Source of the DNA: Romboutsia lituseburensis
GTDB lineage: Bacteria > Bacillota > Clostridia > Peptostreptococcales > Peptostreptococcaceae
Assembly (NCBI RefSeq): GCF_024723825.1
Contig: NZ_JANQBQ010000001.1
Span: forward strand, 3,720,001 to 3,784,000
Length of the DNA stretch: 64,000 bases
Direction: 5' to 3'
Positions 35,886 to 44,848 of this stretch are shown here, in pieces. How positions within the stretch are numbered: the first letter of the stretch is position 1; each line of letters begins with the position of its first letter. Under the pieces are notes generated by a model, which had not been told where the DNA came from, made no database searches, and saw nothing but the letters and a program-made list of their open reading frames with translations. Made by a program: the position numbers and the translations under genes.

Positions 35886-36842
35886 ATGAAAGTAAGACTA
35901 GGATATGTAGCAATTGCATTAAATTTACAAAAGGTAACTTCATCTAGCACAGTAACATTTGCTAGATATTCAAAGCTTAAAGAAGAAGAAAAACTTAAGA
36001 AGTTAAAAGATGTAACATATTCAAATATAGAAGCTTTAGAGCAAATTTTAAATTATAATATAAAAAACAATATTCATTTTTATAGAATTACATCAAATTT
36101 AATACCACTAGCAACTCATCCAGAGGTACTTTGGGATTATAGAAAATACTTTAAAAAAGATTTTGAATATATAGGTAATATTATAAAAAATAGCAATATG
36201 AGGGTAGATACTCATCCAGATCAGTTTAATGTTATAAATAGTGATAAAGAGAGTGTAGTTGAAAATACCATAAAAACATTAAATACTCAGGTGGATTTGT
36301 TTGAAGATATAAATTATGATAATGGGAAATTAGTAATACACATTGGAGGGGCTAAAGGAGGTAAAGATGAAGCTATACAAAGGTTTATAGAAAATTTAAA
36401 GAAGTTTCCTGATAGAATAAGCTCAAGACTTATACTTGAAAATGATGATAAAACTTACACCGCAAAAGAAGTTCTTGATATATGTAAAAAAGTAAATTTA
36501 CCAATGGTACTTGATGTTCATCATCATGATTGTAATAATAATGGTGAAAAGTTAGATAATTTATTAAAAGATATATTTGAAACATGGGAAAATGAAAATT
36601 TACCTCCTAAAATACACTTTTCAAGTCCAAGAGAATTTGAAAATGATAGGAAACATTCTGAGTATATAGATGTTGATAAATTTATAAAATTTTTAGAATT
36701 AGCTAAGAAAACTGTAGATAAAGACTTTGACATTATGATAGAAGCAAAACAAAAAGATAGAGCTTTAATAAAATTAATGGATGATTTAAAGAATAAAAGA
36801 AAAGATTTTAAATATATAGATGAAAGTACTATAGAAATATAG
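35886..36842 (+). CDS. uvsE: UV damage endonuclease
   Basis: A 318-residue UvdE/UvsE TIM-barrel protein. Signature segments include LGYVAIALNLQKVTSSSTVT, HFYRITSNLIPLATHP, MRVDTHPDQFNVINS, LVIHIGGAKGGKD, LILENDD and MVLDVHHHDCN, which supply the His/Asp/Glu metal ligands. The enzyme nicks DNA next to UV photoproducts. AAGGAGA precedes ATG. The FUSC paralogue B starts only 8 nt after its stop. Confidence 0.94.
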   Translation: MKVRLGYVAIALNLQKVTSSSTVTFARYSKLKEEEKLKKLKDVTYSNIEALEQILNYNIKNNIHFYRITSNLIPLATHPEVLWDYRKYFKKDFEYIGNIIKNSNMRVDTHPDQFNVINSDKESVVENTIKTLNTQVDLFEDINYDNGKLVIHIGGAKGGKDEAIQRFIENLKKFPDRISSRLILENDDKTYTAKEVLDICKKVNLPMVLDVHHHDCNNNGEKLDNLLKDIFETWENENLPPKIHFSSPREFENDRKHSEYIDVDKFIKFLELAKKTVDKDFDIMIEAKQKDRALIKLMDDLKNKRKDFKYIDESTIEI

Positions 36843-36850
36843 AAAATTTT

Positions 36851-38590
36851 ATGGATAAACAAAAGACAAAACAATCATTAATGAAAGCTTTATTTATAGT
36901 TAGTGTGCAAATCATATATGTTAAATTATTTGGCTACAAAAACATTTTAGTAGGGATGATAATGGGTATGGGAACTGTATCATTTCTTATGAGAGATTTA
37001 ACTGGTAATTTAATATACAGAAGTATAACTTTTTTAATTTTAAATATAATACTTGGAATATTATCATTTTTATCTCCTATAAATATGTGGATAGGATTTA
37101 TTATAAATTTTTCAACCATATTTTTAACTACGTATGTGTATATGAATGATTTTAGAAGCCCTACATCTTATATATTTTTAATGTCTTATATATTTATGTG
37201 GGCAATTCCAGTAAGCTTTAAGGAATTGCCAACTAGGTCAGTAGCATTAGGTTTTAGTATAGTTCCTATAATACTAGCACAAATTATTTTTAATAAACAT
37301 AGATTTGGTAATGAATCTAAAAAAATAACTGAAGAGATAATAAAAGATATAAGTAAGCAAATAGATGATATAAAAAATAATACATTTGAAACAAGTGAAA
37401 ACTTAGAAATAAATAAAAAGATAAGAAATTTATTAGTTTTGATAAATGAAAAAAGTCATAATAAGTTTCAACATTCTAAATATGAAATGAAACAATTTAA
37501 TATAGCTGTATATTTGGATAGAATAAATTTAATAATTGGTCATATAGCTAAAAATAAAAAAGATAAACAATTTAAAGACGAATATTTAGCAGATATAAAA
37601 ATTCAAATAAACAATATCAATTTATATAATGAAGATTATTCATATATAGATATTATAAATAAAAATATTGATGAATTTATAAAAAAATATGAAAGTATAG
37701 GTGATAAACCTATATTCATATCAGATAGTATACATTTATTAAAAGTATTAAAAATTAATATAAATAATAAAGAAGAGTGTAAAGAAAGAAATATTTACAA
37801 AATTTATAAAAATGTAAATATAGCCCATGGATTTGAACTTTTAACAAGTATGAAAGAAAATTTCAACTTAAATTCTTTAAAAATGATTTATTCATTAAAA
37901 TTAGCATTATCAATAGCTTTAGCTATGTTTTTAGTTCAGTTTTTAAAGATACCTTATGGAAGATGGATAGTTATAACTATATATGTAATTATGCAACCAT
38001 ATGAAGAGGATACAGTTATAAAAGCCAAGAAAAGATTAAAAGGAACTTTTATAGGAGTCATTTTATTTTTTAGCATATTTAGCTTAATTCATGATACGAT
38101 TCCAAAGATGATAGTATTATTTATTGCATTTTTTTATTATTTTTATTTTAAAGAATACGATAAAAAAGTTATGTGCATGACTACTATATCTTTAAGTTCT
38201 GTTTCTTTAGTTCATTATATAAATATAATATCTGTAGGAAGGTTAATGTTTATAGCTATTGGAGTTGGATTTGGACTATTAATTAATAAATATTTTTTAC
38301 CATATAATATAACTGATTCAATAGAAGAACTTAAATTAAAGTATAAAAATAATGAGAGAAAAATTCAAAAGGAATTAGATAAAGTTTTAAAAGGAAAAGG
38401 GAATTTAGATAAACTTATAAAATTAACGCTAGAAGAAAGTCAGATAGAAAATAAATTAATAGCTAACAATAGCCGTGCAAAAGATGAAGAGTTAGAAAAA
38501 ATTATATATAAACACAGTATTATGATGAGTGATGCTAGGTTTTTATTGCTTAGATTTTATCATGAAAAATATATATTGGATAATGTTTAA
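36851..38590 (+). CDS. FUSC family membrane protein (paralogue B)
   Basis: A 579-residue paralogue of the protein at 31146, with the same order of parts: an N-terminal helix block (about 8-155; LFGYKNILVGMIMGMGTVSF), a cytoplasmic helical region, and a FUSC block with GRWIVITIYVIMQPYEED and KAKKRLKGTFIGV. It is in an operon with uvsE. No canonical GGAGG precedes ATG; translation may be coupled to uvsE. The next gene, a convergent TetR regulator, could control an exporter of this kind, but no operator links them. Confidence 0.84.
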   Translation: MDKQKTKQSLMKALFIVSVQIIYVKLFGYKNILVGMIMGMGTVSFLMRDLTGNLIYRSITFLILNIILGILSFLSPINMWIGFIINFSTIFLTTYVYMNDFRSPTSYIFLMSYIFMWAIPVSFKELPTRSVALGFSIVPIILAQIIFNKHRFGNESKKITEEIIKDISKQIDDIKNNTFETSENLEINKKIRNLLVLINEKSHNKFQHSKYEMKQFNIAVYLDRINLIIGHIAKNKKDKQFKDEYLADIKIQINNINLYNEDYSYIDIINKNIDEFIKKYESIGDKPIFISDSIHLLKVLKININNKEECKERNIYKIYKNVNIAHGFELLTSMKENFNLNSLKMIYSLKLALSIALAMFLVQFLKIPYGRWIVITIYVIMQPYEEDTVIKAKKRLKGTFIGVILFFSIFSLIHDTIPKMIVLFIAFFYYFYFKEYDKKVMCMTTISLSSVSLVHYINIISVGRLMFIAIGVGFGLLINKYFLPYNITDSIEELKLKYKNNERKIQKELDKVLKGKGNLDKLIKLTLEESQIENKLIANNSRAKDEELEKIIYKHSIMMSDARFLLLRFYHEKYILDNV

Positions 38591-38593
38591 CAA

Positions 38594-38627
38594 AAAAAAT
38601 TCGCTTCTTAATTTGAAGCGAATTTTT
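38594..38627. terminator. Bidirectional terminator
   Basis: AAATTCGCTTC/GAAGCGAATTT stem with A- and T-runs on each side; serves the uvsE-FUSC unit and the tetR gene. Confidence 0.88.
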
Positions 38628-39174
38628 ATGTTAATCGAGTAACTAAAAATTTAGCTATATTTTCAAATGGTATTTTTTCGGCTTTTAAAAGACCTTGTAC
38701 AACTAATCCATCAACTATTGCAACAAGTAAAAATGATAGTGCTTCAGCATCTTCTGTGCTAGTTTTTAATATTTCTGATCTTAATGTTTCTCTCCACTCA
38801 ATATACTTAACTTTAATTTGTTCTTTTAACTTATCGTTTCTAGTTATAGCCTCACAAAGAACATACATATGTATACGTCCTCTACCTTCTATAGCAGCTA
38901 TTTTTTCTAATATAATACTAATCATTTGGTCTTTAGAACTATCAGCATCAATACCTTTTACGCAATTTAGAACTGAATCTGTTATAGCCTCTAGGTGCAT
39001 ATTTGCAATATCTGATATTAAGTCATCCTTAGAGGAATAGTGATAATAAAGAGTTCCTTTACTTATATCAACAGCTTTTGCAATATCTGCTAAGCTGGTA
39101 TTTTTTATTCCATTTTTAGTTATTAACTCAGTAGCAGTTAACAATATGTTCTCTTTCATGTTGTTTGGCTTCAT
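38626..39174 (-). CDS. TetR/AcrR family regulator
   Basis: A 182-residue regulator with the TetR N-terminal HTH (ILLTATELITKNGIKNTSLA, then ISKGTLYYHYSSKDDLI) and a helical ligand-binding C-terminus. GGGGTGG lies upstream of the ATG. Ligand and targets are unknown; the nearest candidate is the convergent FUSC exporter. Confidence 0.92.
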   Translation of the reverse strand: MKPNNMKENILLTATELITKNGIKNTSLADIAKAVDISKGTLYYHYSSKDDLISDIANMHLEAITDSVLNCVKGIDADSSKDQMISIILEKIAAIEGRGRIHMYVLCEAITRNDKLKEQIKVKYIEWRETLRSEILKTSTEDAEALSFLLVAIVDGLVVQGLLKAEKIPFENIAKFLVTRLT

Positions 39175-39473
39175 AAAGATCCACCCCTTTAGTAGAATAT
39201 AAAATTGTCAAAATTTTAAACTCAATTTTTCATAATATTATATCATATCTATTTAAATCTGAGAACAGAGATATAAAGGTTAAAATTATATAACGATTTT
39301 GTATGTTGTTTAAATTTGAATTTTTAAATTAGTATAAATTCATTGGTATAACTAAGTTTAAGCTAATTATATATATTTATAATATAATTAAAATTAAAAT
39401 ATATACAAAAAATGTATTGACAATTAATGAAAATGAAATATAATTATATATAAATCTTAATAAAATAAATTCT
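39175..39473. other. Gene-free region with T-box promoter
   Basis: No open frame of note. TTGACA at 39417-39422, a 16-nt spacer and TATAAT at 39439-39444 form a strong vegetative promoter, predicting a transcript start near 39451, just ahead of the T-box leader. Confidence 0.7.
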
Positions 39474-39698
39474 ATGAAAAAGAGAGTAGCAGTAGATGGA
39501 GTTTCAGCGAGCTAGGGTTGGTGTGAGCCTAGTAATGAAGTTTAATGTGAAGAGAGCTTTGGAGAAGGTTGCTTGAAATAGTAGTATGGTAACCGGTGAG
39601 CCTGCCTTAAGGGATAGAGTGGATAAGTTTACTTATCAATAAGAGTGGTAACGCGGATATAATTCGTCTCTTGGTTTTTATAACCAAGGGACTTTTTT
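39474..39698 (+). ncRNA. T-box leader, probable tRNA-Cys specifier
   Basis: Hallmarks of a T-box: AGAGAGTAG near the 5' end (39481), the distal stem-I segment AGCGAGC...GGTGTGAGCC, TGT-GAA at 39546-39551 followed by CTTTGGAG, the T-box sequence AGAGTGGTAACGCGG (39643-39655) and a competing terminator (39666-39697, CTCTTGGTT/AACCAAGGGA, six T). With stem I folded as GAGTTTCA/TGAAGTTT above the specifier loop, TGT preceding GAA is the best specifier codon (Cys). AAT or GTG cannot be excluded. Confidence 0.88.
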
Positions 39699-39733
39699 AA
39701 TATAATAAATTATATTCAGTATCATTAATATTG

Positions 39734-39802
39734 TTTTACTTATCAATAAGAGTGGTACCACGGATAGTTTCGTCTCTTAGCATTTAGCTAAGGGACTTTT
39801 TT
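39734..39802 (+). ncRNA. Second T-box antiterminator/terminator unit without stem I
   Basis: TTTACTTATCAATAAGAGTG followed by GTACCACGG repeats the stem III/T-box segment of the leader just upstream. It is followed by its own terminator (CTCTTAGC...GCTAAGGGA, T-run). There is no second stem I or specifier, so this is a partial tandem duplication of the expression platform. Confidence 0.8.
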
Positions 39803-39848
39803 GCGCAACGGACGAAGTCGTTGGCGACATGAGCGAAGCGAATTTTTT
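39803..39848 (+). repeat. Dispersed 45-bp repeat, copy 6
   Basis: GCGCAACGGACGAAGTCGTT, then GGCGACATGAGCGAAGCGAA and TTTTTT. It starts at the end of the T-tract of the second T-box terminator, inside the leader of the ABC operon. Confidence 0.88.
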
Positions 39849-39926
39849 GCGGGAACCTTAGTTTTTCATGGAATAGTATTAAATATGTATTATCAATTAC
39901 TAATAATTATCAAATGGAGGTATAAT

Positions 39927-40736
39927 ATGAAAAAATCAAAAAAAGTAATAATAACAATGGTTGTAGGAGTTTTAACTTTAGGAATGGTAGGATGTTCATC
40001 TTCAAATAAGGGTGATAATCAATTGGAAACTATTAAAGAAAAAGGAGTTTTAACAATAGGAACTAGTGCAGATTACCCACCGTATGAATTTCATAAAGAA
40101 ATAAATGGAAAAGATAATATTGTGGGATTTGAGATGATGATAGCAAAAGAAATTGCTGATGAATTAGGTGTTAAACTAGAAATTAAAGATATGAAATTTG
40201 ATGGACTATTAGGAGCTTTAAAAGCTGGAAATGTTGATATGGTTGTAGCTGGTATGAGTCCAACAGAGGAAAGAAAAAAGGCTGTAAACTTTACAGATGT
40301 TTACTACAATGGAGAACATACAATTTTAATTAAAGAAAAAAATAAGTCTAAATATAAAAATATAAATGATTTAAAAAGTGCTAAGATAGGTGTTCAAAAA
40401 GCTAGTTTACAAGAAACTATGGCAAAAGATATTATTAAAGCAACTGATATAAAATCTTTAAATAAAATATCAGATGTAATATTAGAACTTCAAAATAATA
40501 ATGTAGATGCTGTTGTAGTAAGTAAAGAAGCTGTAGATGGTTATTTAAAGCAATACCCTGAAATTGTAAATTCAAATATTGATTTAGGTGAACAAAAAGA
40601 AGAAGGGTCTGCTATAGCTATAAATAAAAGTGACGATATGTCTTTAATAGATTCAGTAAATAAAACACTAAATCAATTAAAATCAAAAAATAAAATAGAT
40701 GAGTTTGTTAAAGAAGCTACAGACTTAGCTCAATAA
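39927..40736 (+). CDS. Amino-acid ABC transporter substrate-binding lipoprotein
   Basis: A 269-residue solute-binding protein (SBP family 3): signal peptide with lipobox MVGC (Cys23), then VLTIGTSADYPPYEF, FEMMIAKEIADELGV, MVVAGMSPTEERKKAVNFTD and the typical ending. TGGAGG lies 8 nt before ATG 39927; the frame upstream runs through the dispersed repeat and is not coding. First gene of a three-gene importer under T-box control. If the specifier is Cys, cystine or a cysteine precursor is the likely substrate. Confidence 0.92.
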   Translation: MKKSKKVIITMVVGVLTLGMVGCSSSNKGDNQLETIKEKGVLTIGTSADYPPYEFHKEINGKDNIVGFEMMIAKEIADELGVKLEIKDMKFDGLLGALKAGNVDMVVAGMSPTEERKKAVNFTDVYYNGEHTILIKEKNKSKYKNINDLKSAKIGVQKASLQETMAKDIIKATDIKSLNKISDVILELQNNNVDAVVVSKEAVDGYLKQYPEIVNSNIDLGEQKEEGSAIAINKSDDMSLIDSVNKTLNQLKSKNKIDEFVKEATDLAQ

Positions 40737-40756
40737 TATTTAAGGAGGATAAAAAT

Positions 40757-41479
40757 ATGGATTTTACATTTTTAAGTAAGTATTCACAATTTTTCATAGA
40801 TGGAACAAAGATAACTATAGGAATATCATTATGTACATTAGTTTTAGGTTTTTTAGCAGGGACAATAATATGCCTTGCTAGAATATCTAAGAATAAAATA
40901 GTAAGTTTTTTAGCCACGGCATATATTGAATTTTTAAGAGGAACACCATTATTAGTTCAAATATATATAATATATTTTGGATTCCCAACTATAGGATTAA
41001 AATTTCCTGATATAGGACCTATACCATCTGAATATATATCTGCAATAATAGCATTATCTATAAACTCTAGTGCATACATAGCAGAGATACTTAGATCTGG
41101 AATACAAGCTATAGATAAAGGGCAAATGGAAGCGAGCCGTTCACTTGGGTTAGACTACTCTATGAGTATGAGACTTGTAATAATACCGCAGGCTTTAAAA
41201 AATGTATTACCATCTTTAGCTAATGAATTTATAGTACTAGTAAAAGAATCGTCTATAGTATCTGTTATAGGAATTCAAGATTTAATGTATAGTGCTGATA
41301 TAGTAAAAGGTAATACGTATTTGGCATTTGAGCCATTATTAGTAGCTGCAATGATATACTTTATACTTACATTTACATTATCTAAACTTGTTGGTAGATT
41401 TGAATTTAAATCAGAAAACTTAAATGAAAGAAATCAACGTTCGTTTAAAAATAAGTTTGGTCTTAGTAAAGCTTTATAG
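40757..41479 (+). CDS. Amino-acid ABC transporter permease
   Basis: A 240-residue HisM/GlnP-type permease with about five helices and the EAA loop (SGIQAIDKGQMEASRSLGL). It also carries RGTPLLVQIYIIYFG, typical of polar amino-acid importers. AGGAGG precedes ATG; it lies 20 nt after the binding-protein gene. Confidence 0.93.
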   Translation: MDFTFLSKYSQFFIDGTKITIGISLCTLVLGFLAGTIICLARISKNKIVSFLATAYIEFLRGTPLLVQIYIIYFGFPTIGLKFPDIGPIPSEYISAIIALSINSSAYIAEILRSGIQAIDKGQMEASRSLGLDYSMSMRLVIIPQALKNVLPSLANEFIVLVKESSIVSVIGIQDLMYSADIVKGNTYLAFEPLLVAAMIYFILTFTLSKLVGRFEFKSENLNERNQRSFKNKFGLSKAL

Positions 41480-41488
41480 GAGGATAAT

Positions 41489-42211
41489 ATGATTAAAATC
41501 AATAATATAAAAAAGAAATATGGTAAAAATGAAGTATTAAAAGGTATAGATTTGAATATAAAAAAAGGTGAGATAGTTGCTATACTAGGTCCTAGTGGAT
41601 CTGGAAAAAGTACATTATTAAGATGTATAAATCTTTTGGAAGAACCTAATGATGGAGAAATTATTTTTAACAATCAAAATATATTAGATAAAAAGTGTGA
41701 TATAAATCAAGTAAGACAAAATATAGGTATGGTTTTTCAAAACTTTAACTTATTTCCAAATATGACGATTTTAGAAAATATAATATTAGCACCAACTAAA
41801 GTAAAAAATATAGACAGAGAGAAAGCTATAGATGAGGCATTAGTTTTACTAGATAGAGTCGGTCTTTTAGAAAAACAAAATGCATATCCAGCACAACTAT
41901 CAGGAGGACAAAAACAAAGAATTGCCATAGCTAGAGCATTATCTATGAAACCTGATGTAATGTTATTTGATGAACCCACATCAGCATTAGACCCTGAAAT
42001 GGTAAAAGAAGTTTTAGATGTTATGAAAGAACTTGCAAATGAAGGAATGACAATGGCGGTAGTTACTCATGAAATCGGATTTGCAAAGGAAGTTGCTAAC
42101 AAAGTTATTTTTATGGATGAAGGATATGTATTAGAAGAAGGAACACCACAAAATATATTTAATAACCCTAAAAATATAAGAACAAAGCAATTTTTAGATA
42201 AAGTTTTATAA
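41489..42211 (+). CDS. Amino-acid ABC transporter ATP-binding protein
   Basis: A 240-residue GlnQ-type ATPase: Walker [11 protein letters not shown]-loop [13 protein letters not shown], signature LSGGQKQR, Walker [14 protein letters not shown] and switch His in [11 protein letters not shown]. It starts 9 nt after the permease stop with AGGAGG, completing the importer. Full length for the family. Confidence 0.94.
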   Translation: MIKINNIKKKYGKNEVLKGIDLNIKKGEIVAILGPSGSGKSTLLRCINLLEEPNDGEIIFNNQNILDKKCDINQVRQNIGMVFQNFNLFPNMTILENIILAPTKVKNIDREKAIDEALVLLDRVGLLEKQNAYPAQLSGGQKQRIAIARALSMKPDVMLFDEPTSALDPEMVKEVLDVMKELANEGMTMAVVTHEIGFAKEVANKVIFMDEGYVLEEGTPQNIFNNPKNIRTKQFLDKVL

Positions 42212-42232
42212 ACTTAAAAATTCTTATTTGTA

Positions 42233-42264
42233 TTAAGCCACCTTTCATATTAAAGGTGGCTTAA
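42233..42264 (+). terminator. Hairpin after the ABC importer
   Basis: TTAAGCCACCTTT/AAAGGTGGCTTAA stem, but the 3' side is A-rich with no T-run, so it may be a stabilising or Rho-assisted structure and not a classic terminator. Confidence 0.5.
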
Positions 42265-42398
42265 AAAATGAGATATTAATTAAGTAATAAATAGCTTGAG
42301 ATAAGAAGTACAGAGATTATGGAGTGGTTTAAATTGAGGGATTTTTTTAATAATTGTTGACTTTTAAAGGAAGTAAATATAAAATAAAAATATAATCG

Positions 42399-42412
42399 GT
42401 CGGTTAACCGAC
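42399..42412. promoter_or_regulatory. Palindromic operator upstream of degV
   Basis: GTCGGTTAACCGAC is a perfect 14-bp palindrome directly after TATAAT (42391-42396) and about 70 bp before the degV start. Its GC-rich symmetry stands out from the AT-rich surroundings and suggests a dimeric, TetR-like regulator site. TTGACT lies at 42357-42362. Confidence 0.55.
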
Positions 42413-42480
42413 TAAGTGGATTGAAAATTAACTTTAGTTTAGTGATAGATAAACAATTTAAAAAAGTGAGGGTTATATAA

Positions 42481-43320
42481 ATGAGTAAAATAAAAATAAT
42501 AACAGACAGTTCTTGTGATTTAAATAAAGATATCATTGAAAAATATAATATAGGGGTTGTAGGGCTTAATGTATCTTTTGGAGAAGAGACGTATATAGAT
42601 GGTCAGATAGACAATAATGTATTTTATGAAAGAATGGCAAGTTCAAAAGAACTTCCAAAGACATCTTGCCCATCACCTGAAAAGTTTTCTAAGGCATATG
42701 AATGTGAAGAAGACGAAATATTAGTAATAACAATAACATCAAAGCTATCTGCTACATATTCAACTGCAGTATTAGCTAAAAATATGTATTTAGAGGAAAA
42801 TAATAATAAGGCAATAGAAGTTATGGATAGTGAAACTGGTTCAGTTGGTCATGGTCTTTTAGTAGTGAAAGCAGCACAGCTAGCAAATGAAGGTAAAACT
42901 TTAAATGAAATAGTTGAAGAAATAGAAAAATTAAAAAAAGATATAGTTTTTTATGGCTCACTTGAAACTTTAGAAAATGCTATTAAGGGTGGTAGAATAA
43001 ATCCATTAGCTGGTAAGCTAATAAATGCATTAAACTTTAAGGTCATAATACAAGTAGTAGATGGAATAGTTAAACCAGTAGATAAAGCTAGAGGGGATAA
43101 TAATTCTATAAAAAAAGTTGTAGATAGCGTATCAAAGAGAGTTTGTGAAAAAGAGAAAAGAGTTCTTGCAATAGGTCATTCTAACTGCTTAGATAAGGCA
43201 TTAAAGGTTAAAGATATGATGATCAAAGAAAATTTGTTTGAAGATATAACTATAAGTGAAGTTGGGTCAGTTATGGGAACATACACATCAAAAGGAGCAA
43301 TACTTATAAGCATATTATAA
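42481..43320 (+). CDS. DegV family fatty-acid-binding protein
   Basis: A 279-residue DegV protein: IITDSSCDLNKDIIEKYNI at the start, then SCPSPEKF, ITITSKLSATYSTA and VMDSETGSVGHGLLVVKAA. DegV/FakB proteins bind a fatty acid and present it to the FakA kinase for phosphorylation, feeding exogenous fatty acids into lipid synthesis. No fakA is nearby. GTGAGGG lies upstream of ATG. The palindrome in its promoter suggests regulated expression. Confidence 0.92.
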   Translation: MSKIKIITDSSCDLNKDIIEKYNIGVVGLNVSFGEETYIDGQIDNNVFYERMASSKELPKTSCPSPEKFSKAYECEEDEILVITITSKLSATYSTAVLAKNMYLEENNNKAIEVMDSETGSVGHGLLVVKAAQLANEGKTLNEIVEEIEKLKKDIVFYGSLETLENAIKGGRINPLAGKLINALNFKVIIQVVDGIVKPVDKARGDNNSIKKVVDSVSKRVCEKEKRVLAIGHSNCLDKALKVKDMMIKENLFEDITISEVGSVMGTYTSKGAILISIL

Positions 43321-43336
43321 TATAAATGGGGTAGAT

Positions 43337-43372
43337 AAAATAAGCTTAGTCTTTGATTAAGCTTATTTTTTA
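43337..43372 (+). terminator. Terminator after degV
   Basis: AATAAGCTTA/TTAAGCTTATT stem with six T residues. Confidence 0.85.
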
Positions 43373-43526
43373 CGTTAATCTATTGAGGACGAAATTGATA
43401 CTATTCAAGGTATATATATAGAAAAATAAATAAATTAGTGGTAATATTTGTATGAAAACATTGTATGTTTTGTTATGATTGATAAGATTTTTTATCAATT
43501 AAGGTGATATTAGGGGAGGGGTTAGT

Positions 43527-43817
43527 TTGGATGATACTTTAAATAATAGTAGATTATTAAGTATAGTTATAATAATATTACAAATTTCATATATATTATC
43601 ATTTTTATTGTTTATTTATAGAGATGATATTTATGGAAAATTTGTTATTTGTACATCAATTAATATAGTTTCTATGCTATTGAGTGTATGCAACTTAAAG
43701 ACTAAAAGTAGCAATAAAATGCTGTTAGCTCTTATAAGTATACTTCAAATTTTGTTTACAATATATGTTTATATACTTCCAGATGAAGGAATACCTGCAC
43801 CAATTCAGTTATGGTAA
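43527..43817 (+). CDS. Small membrane protein, unknown function
   Basis: A 96-residue protein with about three hydrophobic helices (12-30, 38-55, 65-84). The start is TTG 43527 preceded by AGGGGAGGG; an ATG four bases later is out of frame. Not recognised. Confidence 0.65.
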   Translation: MDDTLNNSRLLSIVIIILQISYILSFLLFIYRDDIYGKFVICTSINIVSMLLSVCNLKTKSSNKMLLALISILQILFTIYVYILPDEGIPAPIQLW

Positions 43818-43821
43818 TTAG

Positions 43822-43852
43822 TAAAAAGGCTATATTTAATAGCCTTTTTTTA
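43822..43852. terminator. Bidirectional terminator
   Basis: AAAAAGGCTAT/ATAGCCTTTTT type stem with T-runs on both strands, between convergent genes. Confidence 0.88.
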
Positions 43853-44380
43853 TCCTAAAAATGAATCTGAATAAATAACAACTCCGTTAACATCATCTAA
43901 AGCATTTTCAACAAGTTCTAATGCCATAAATGCACTGTCTGGAACATCAAATGGTGCAGATATACTATATTTACTAGCTCTTTCAAATCCAAACTTAGGA
44001 TAATATTTATCATGACCTAATACTATTACAGATTTAAAGCCTAGCTTTTTAGCTATTTTTAAACTTTCATTTATAAGTTTACTTCCAATACCTTTATCTT
44101 GGTACTCAGGAAGCACTGATACTGGAGCCAATGCTAAAGATTCAGTTTGTGTATTTTCACTTTTTATATTTATTTTAGTAAGCATTATATGACCAACTAT
44201 TTTGTCATCATCTTTAGCAACTAAAGAAAGCTCTGGTATAAATTCTTTAACTTTTCTTAATCTATTTACTAATATATGTTCGCTATGGTCTGTGTGCTCA
44301 GCATTTTTAAATGCTTCTTCAACAACTTTTTCAACTTCACTATAATCATTAATTTCTTCTTTATCTATAGTTAAATTCAT
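43850..44380 (-). CDS. YhbS-like GNAT N-acetyltransferase
   Basis: A 176-residue GNAT protein. The acetyl-CoA loop is LPEYQDKGIGSKLI and the YhbS-type core is VIVLGHDKYYPKFGFERAS. AAGGAGA precedes ATG. Substrate unknown. Single gene. Confidence 0.9.
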   Translation of the reverse strand: MNLTIDKEEINDYSEVEKVVEEAFKNAEHTDHSEHILVNRLRKVKEFIPELSLVAKDDDKIVGHIMLTKINIKSENTQTESLALAPVSVLPEYQDKGIGSKLINESLKIAKKLGFKSVIVLGHDKYYPKFGFERASKYSISAPFDVPDSAFMALELVENALDDVNGVVIYSDSFLG

Positions 44381-44598
44381 TACTTAATCTCCTTATTTTT
44401 AAAATTATAAATACAATTATATCATTAAAATATAAACTTTTATTGGATAGATTTATTATAAGTAAAAAGTATTTATATTATTACCTTATAATACTTAAAT
44501 TAATATTAATTGCTAACTATAAAACTATACATTTTGTAAAAAATATATATAAAGTATATTAATTAATTTAGACAATCATATAAAAGGAGACATTTATA

Positions 44599-44787
44599 AT
44601 GAGAAAAGGACTAATACCAGTAGCATTAGGAACTATAGTAACTACAACAGGTCTAGTTTTAGATTCTAAACAAAGTAAATGTAATTTATGTGCAAGAAAT
44701 GATTATGCTAGTTTAGTTGGCACATTTTTAGTTGGATTAGGAGTGGCGCACATACTTCTTGGTGGAATAGATATAGCTAGAGATTAA
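44599..44787 (+). CDS. Small membrane protein with a CxxC pair
   Basis: A 62-residue protein with two hydrophobic segments (about 4-21 and 40-57) and CNLC between them. AAAGGAGA precedes the ATG and a strong terminator follows, so it is probably expressed. Not recognised. Confidence 0.65.
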   Translation: MRKGLIPVALGTIVTTTGLVLDSKQSKCNLCARNDYASLVGTFLVGLGVAHILLGGIDIARD

Positions 44788-44792
44788 ATTAC

Positions 44793-44836
44793 AAAAAAGG
44801 TAGCAATAAATGAGTGAATTATTGCTACCTTTTTTA
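44793..44836. terminator. Bidirectional terminator
   Basis: AAAAAAGGTAGCAATAA/TTATTGCTACCTTTTTT stem between convergent genes. Confidence 0.9.
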
Positions 44837-44848
44837 CAATATATAAAA

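Noticed and set aside
42233-42264. Strong intrinsic terminator after the ABC importer
   Set aside because: The stem is good but there is no T-run on either strand, so it is listed only as a hairpin with modest confidence.
43366-43395. Eighth copy of the dispersed repeat after the degV terminator
   Set aside because: It begins TTTTTTACG and contains GGACGAAATT, but the central and 3' parts do not match well enough.
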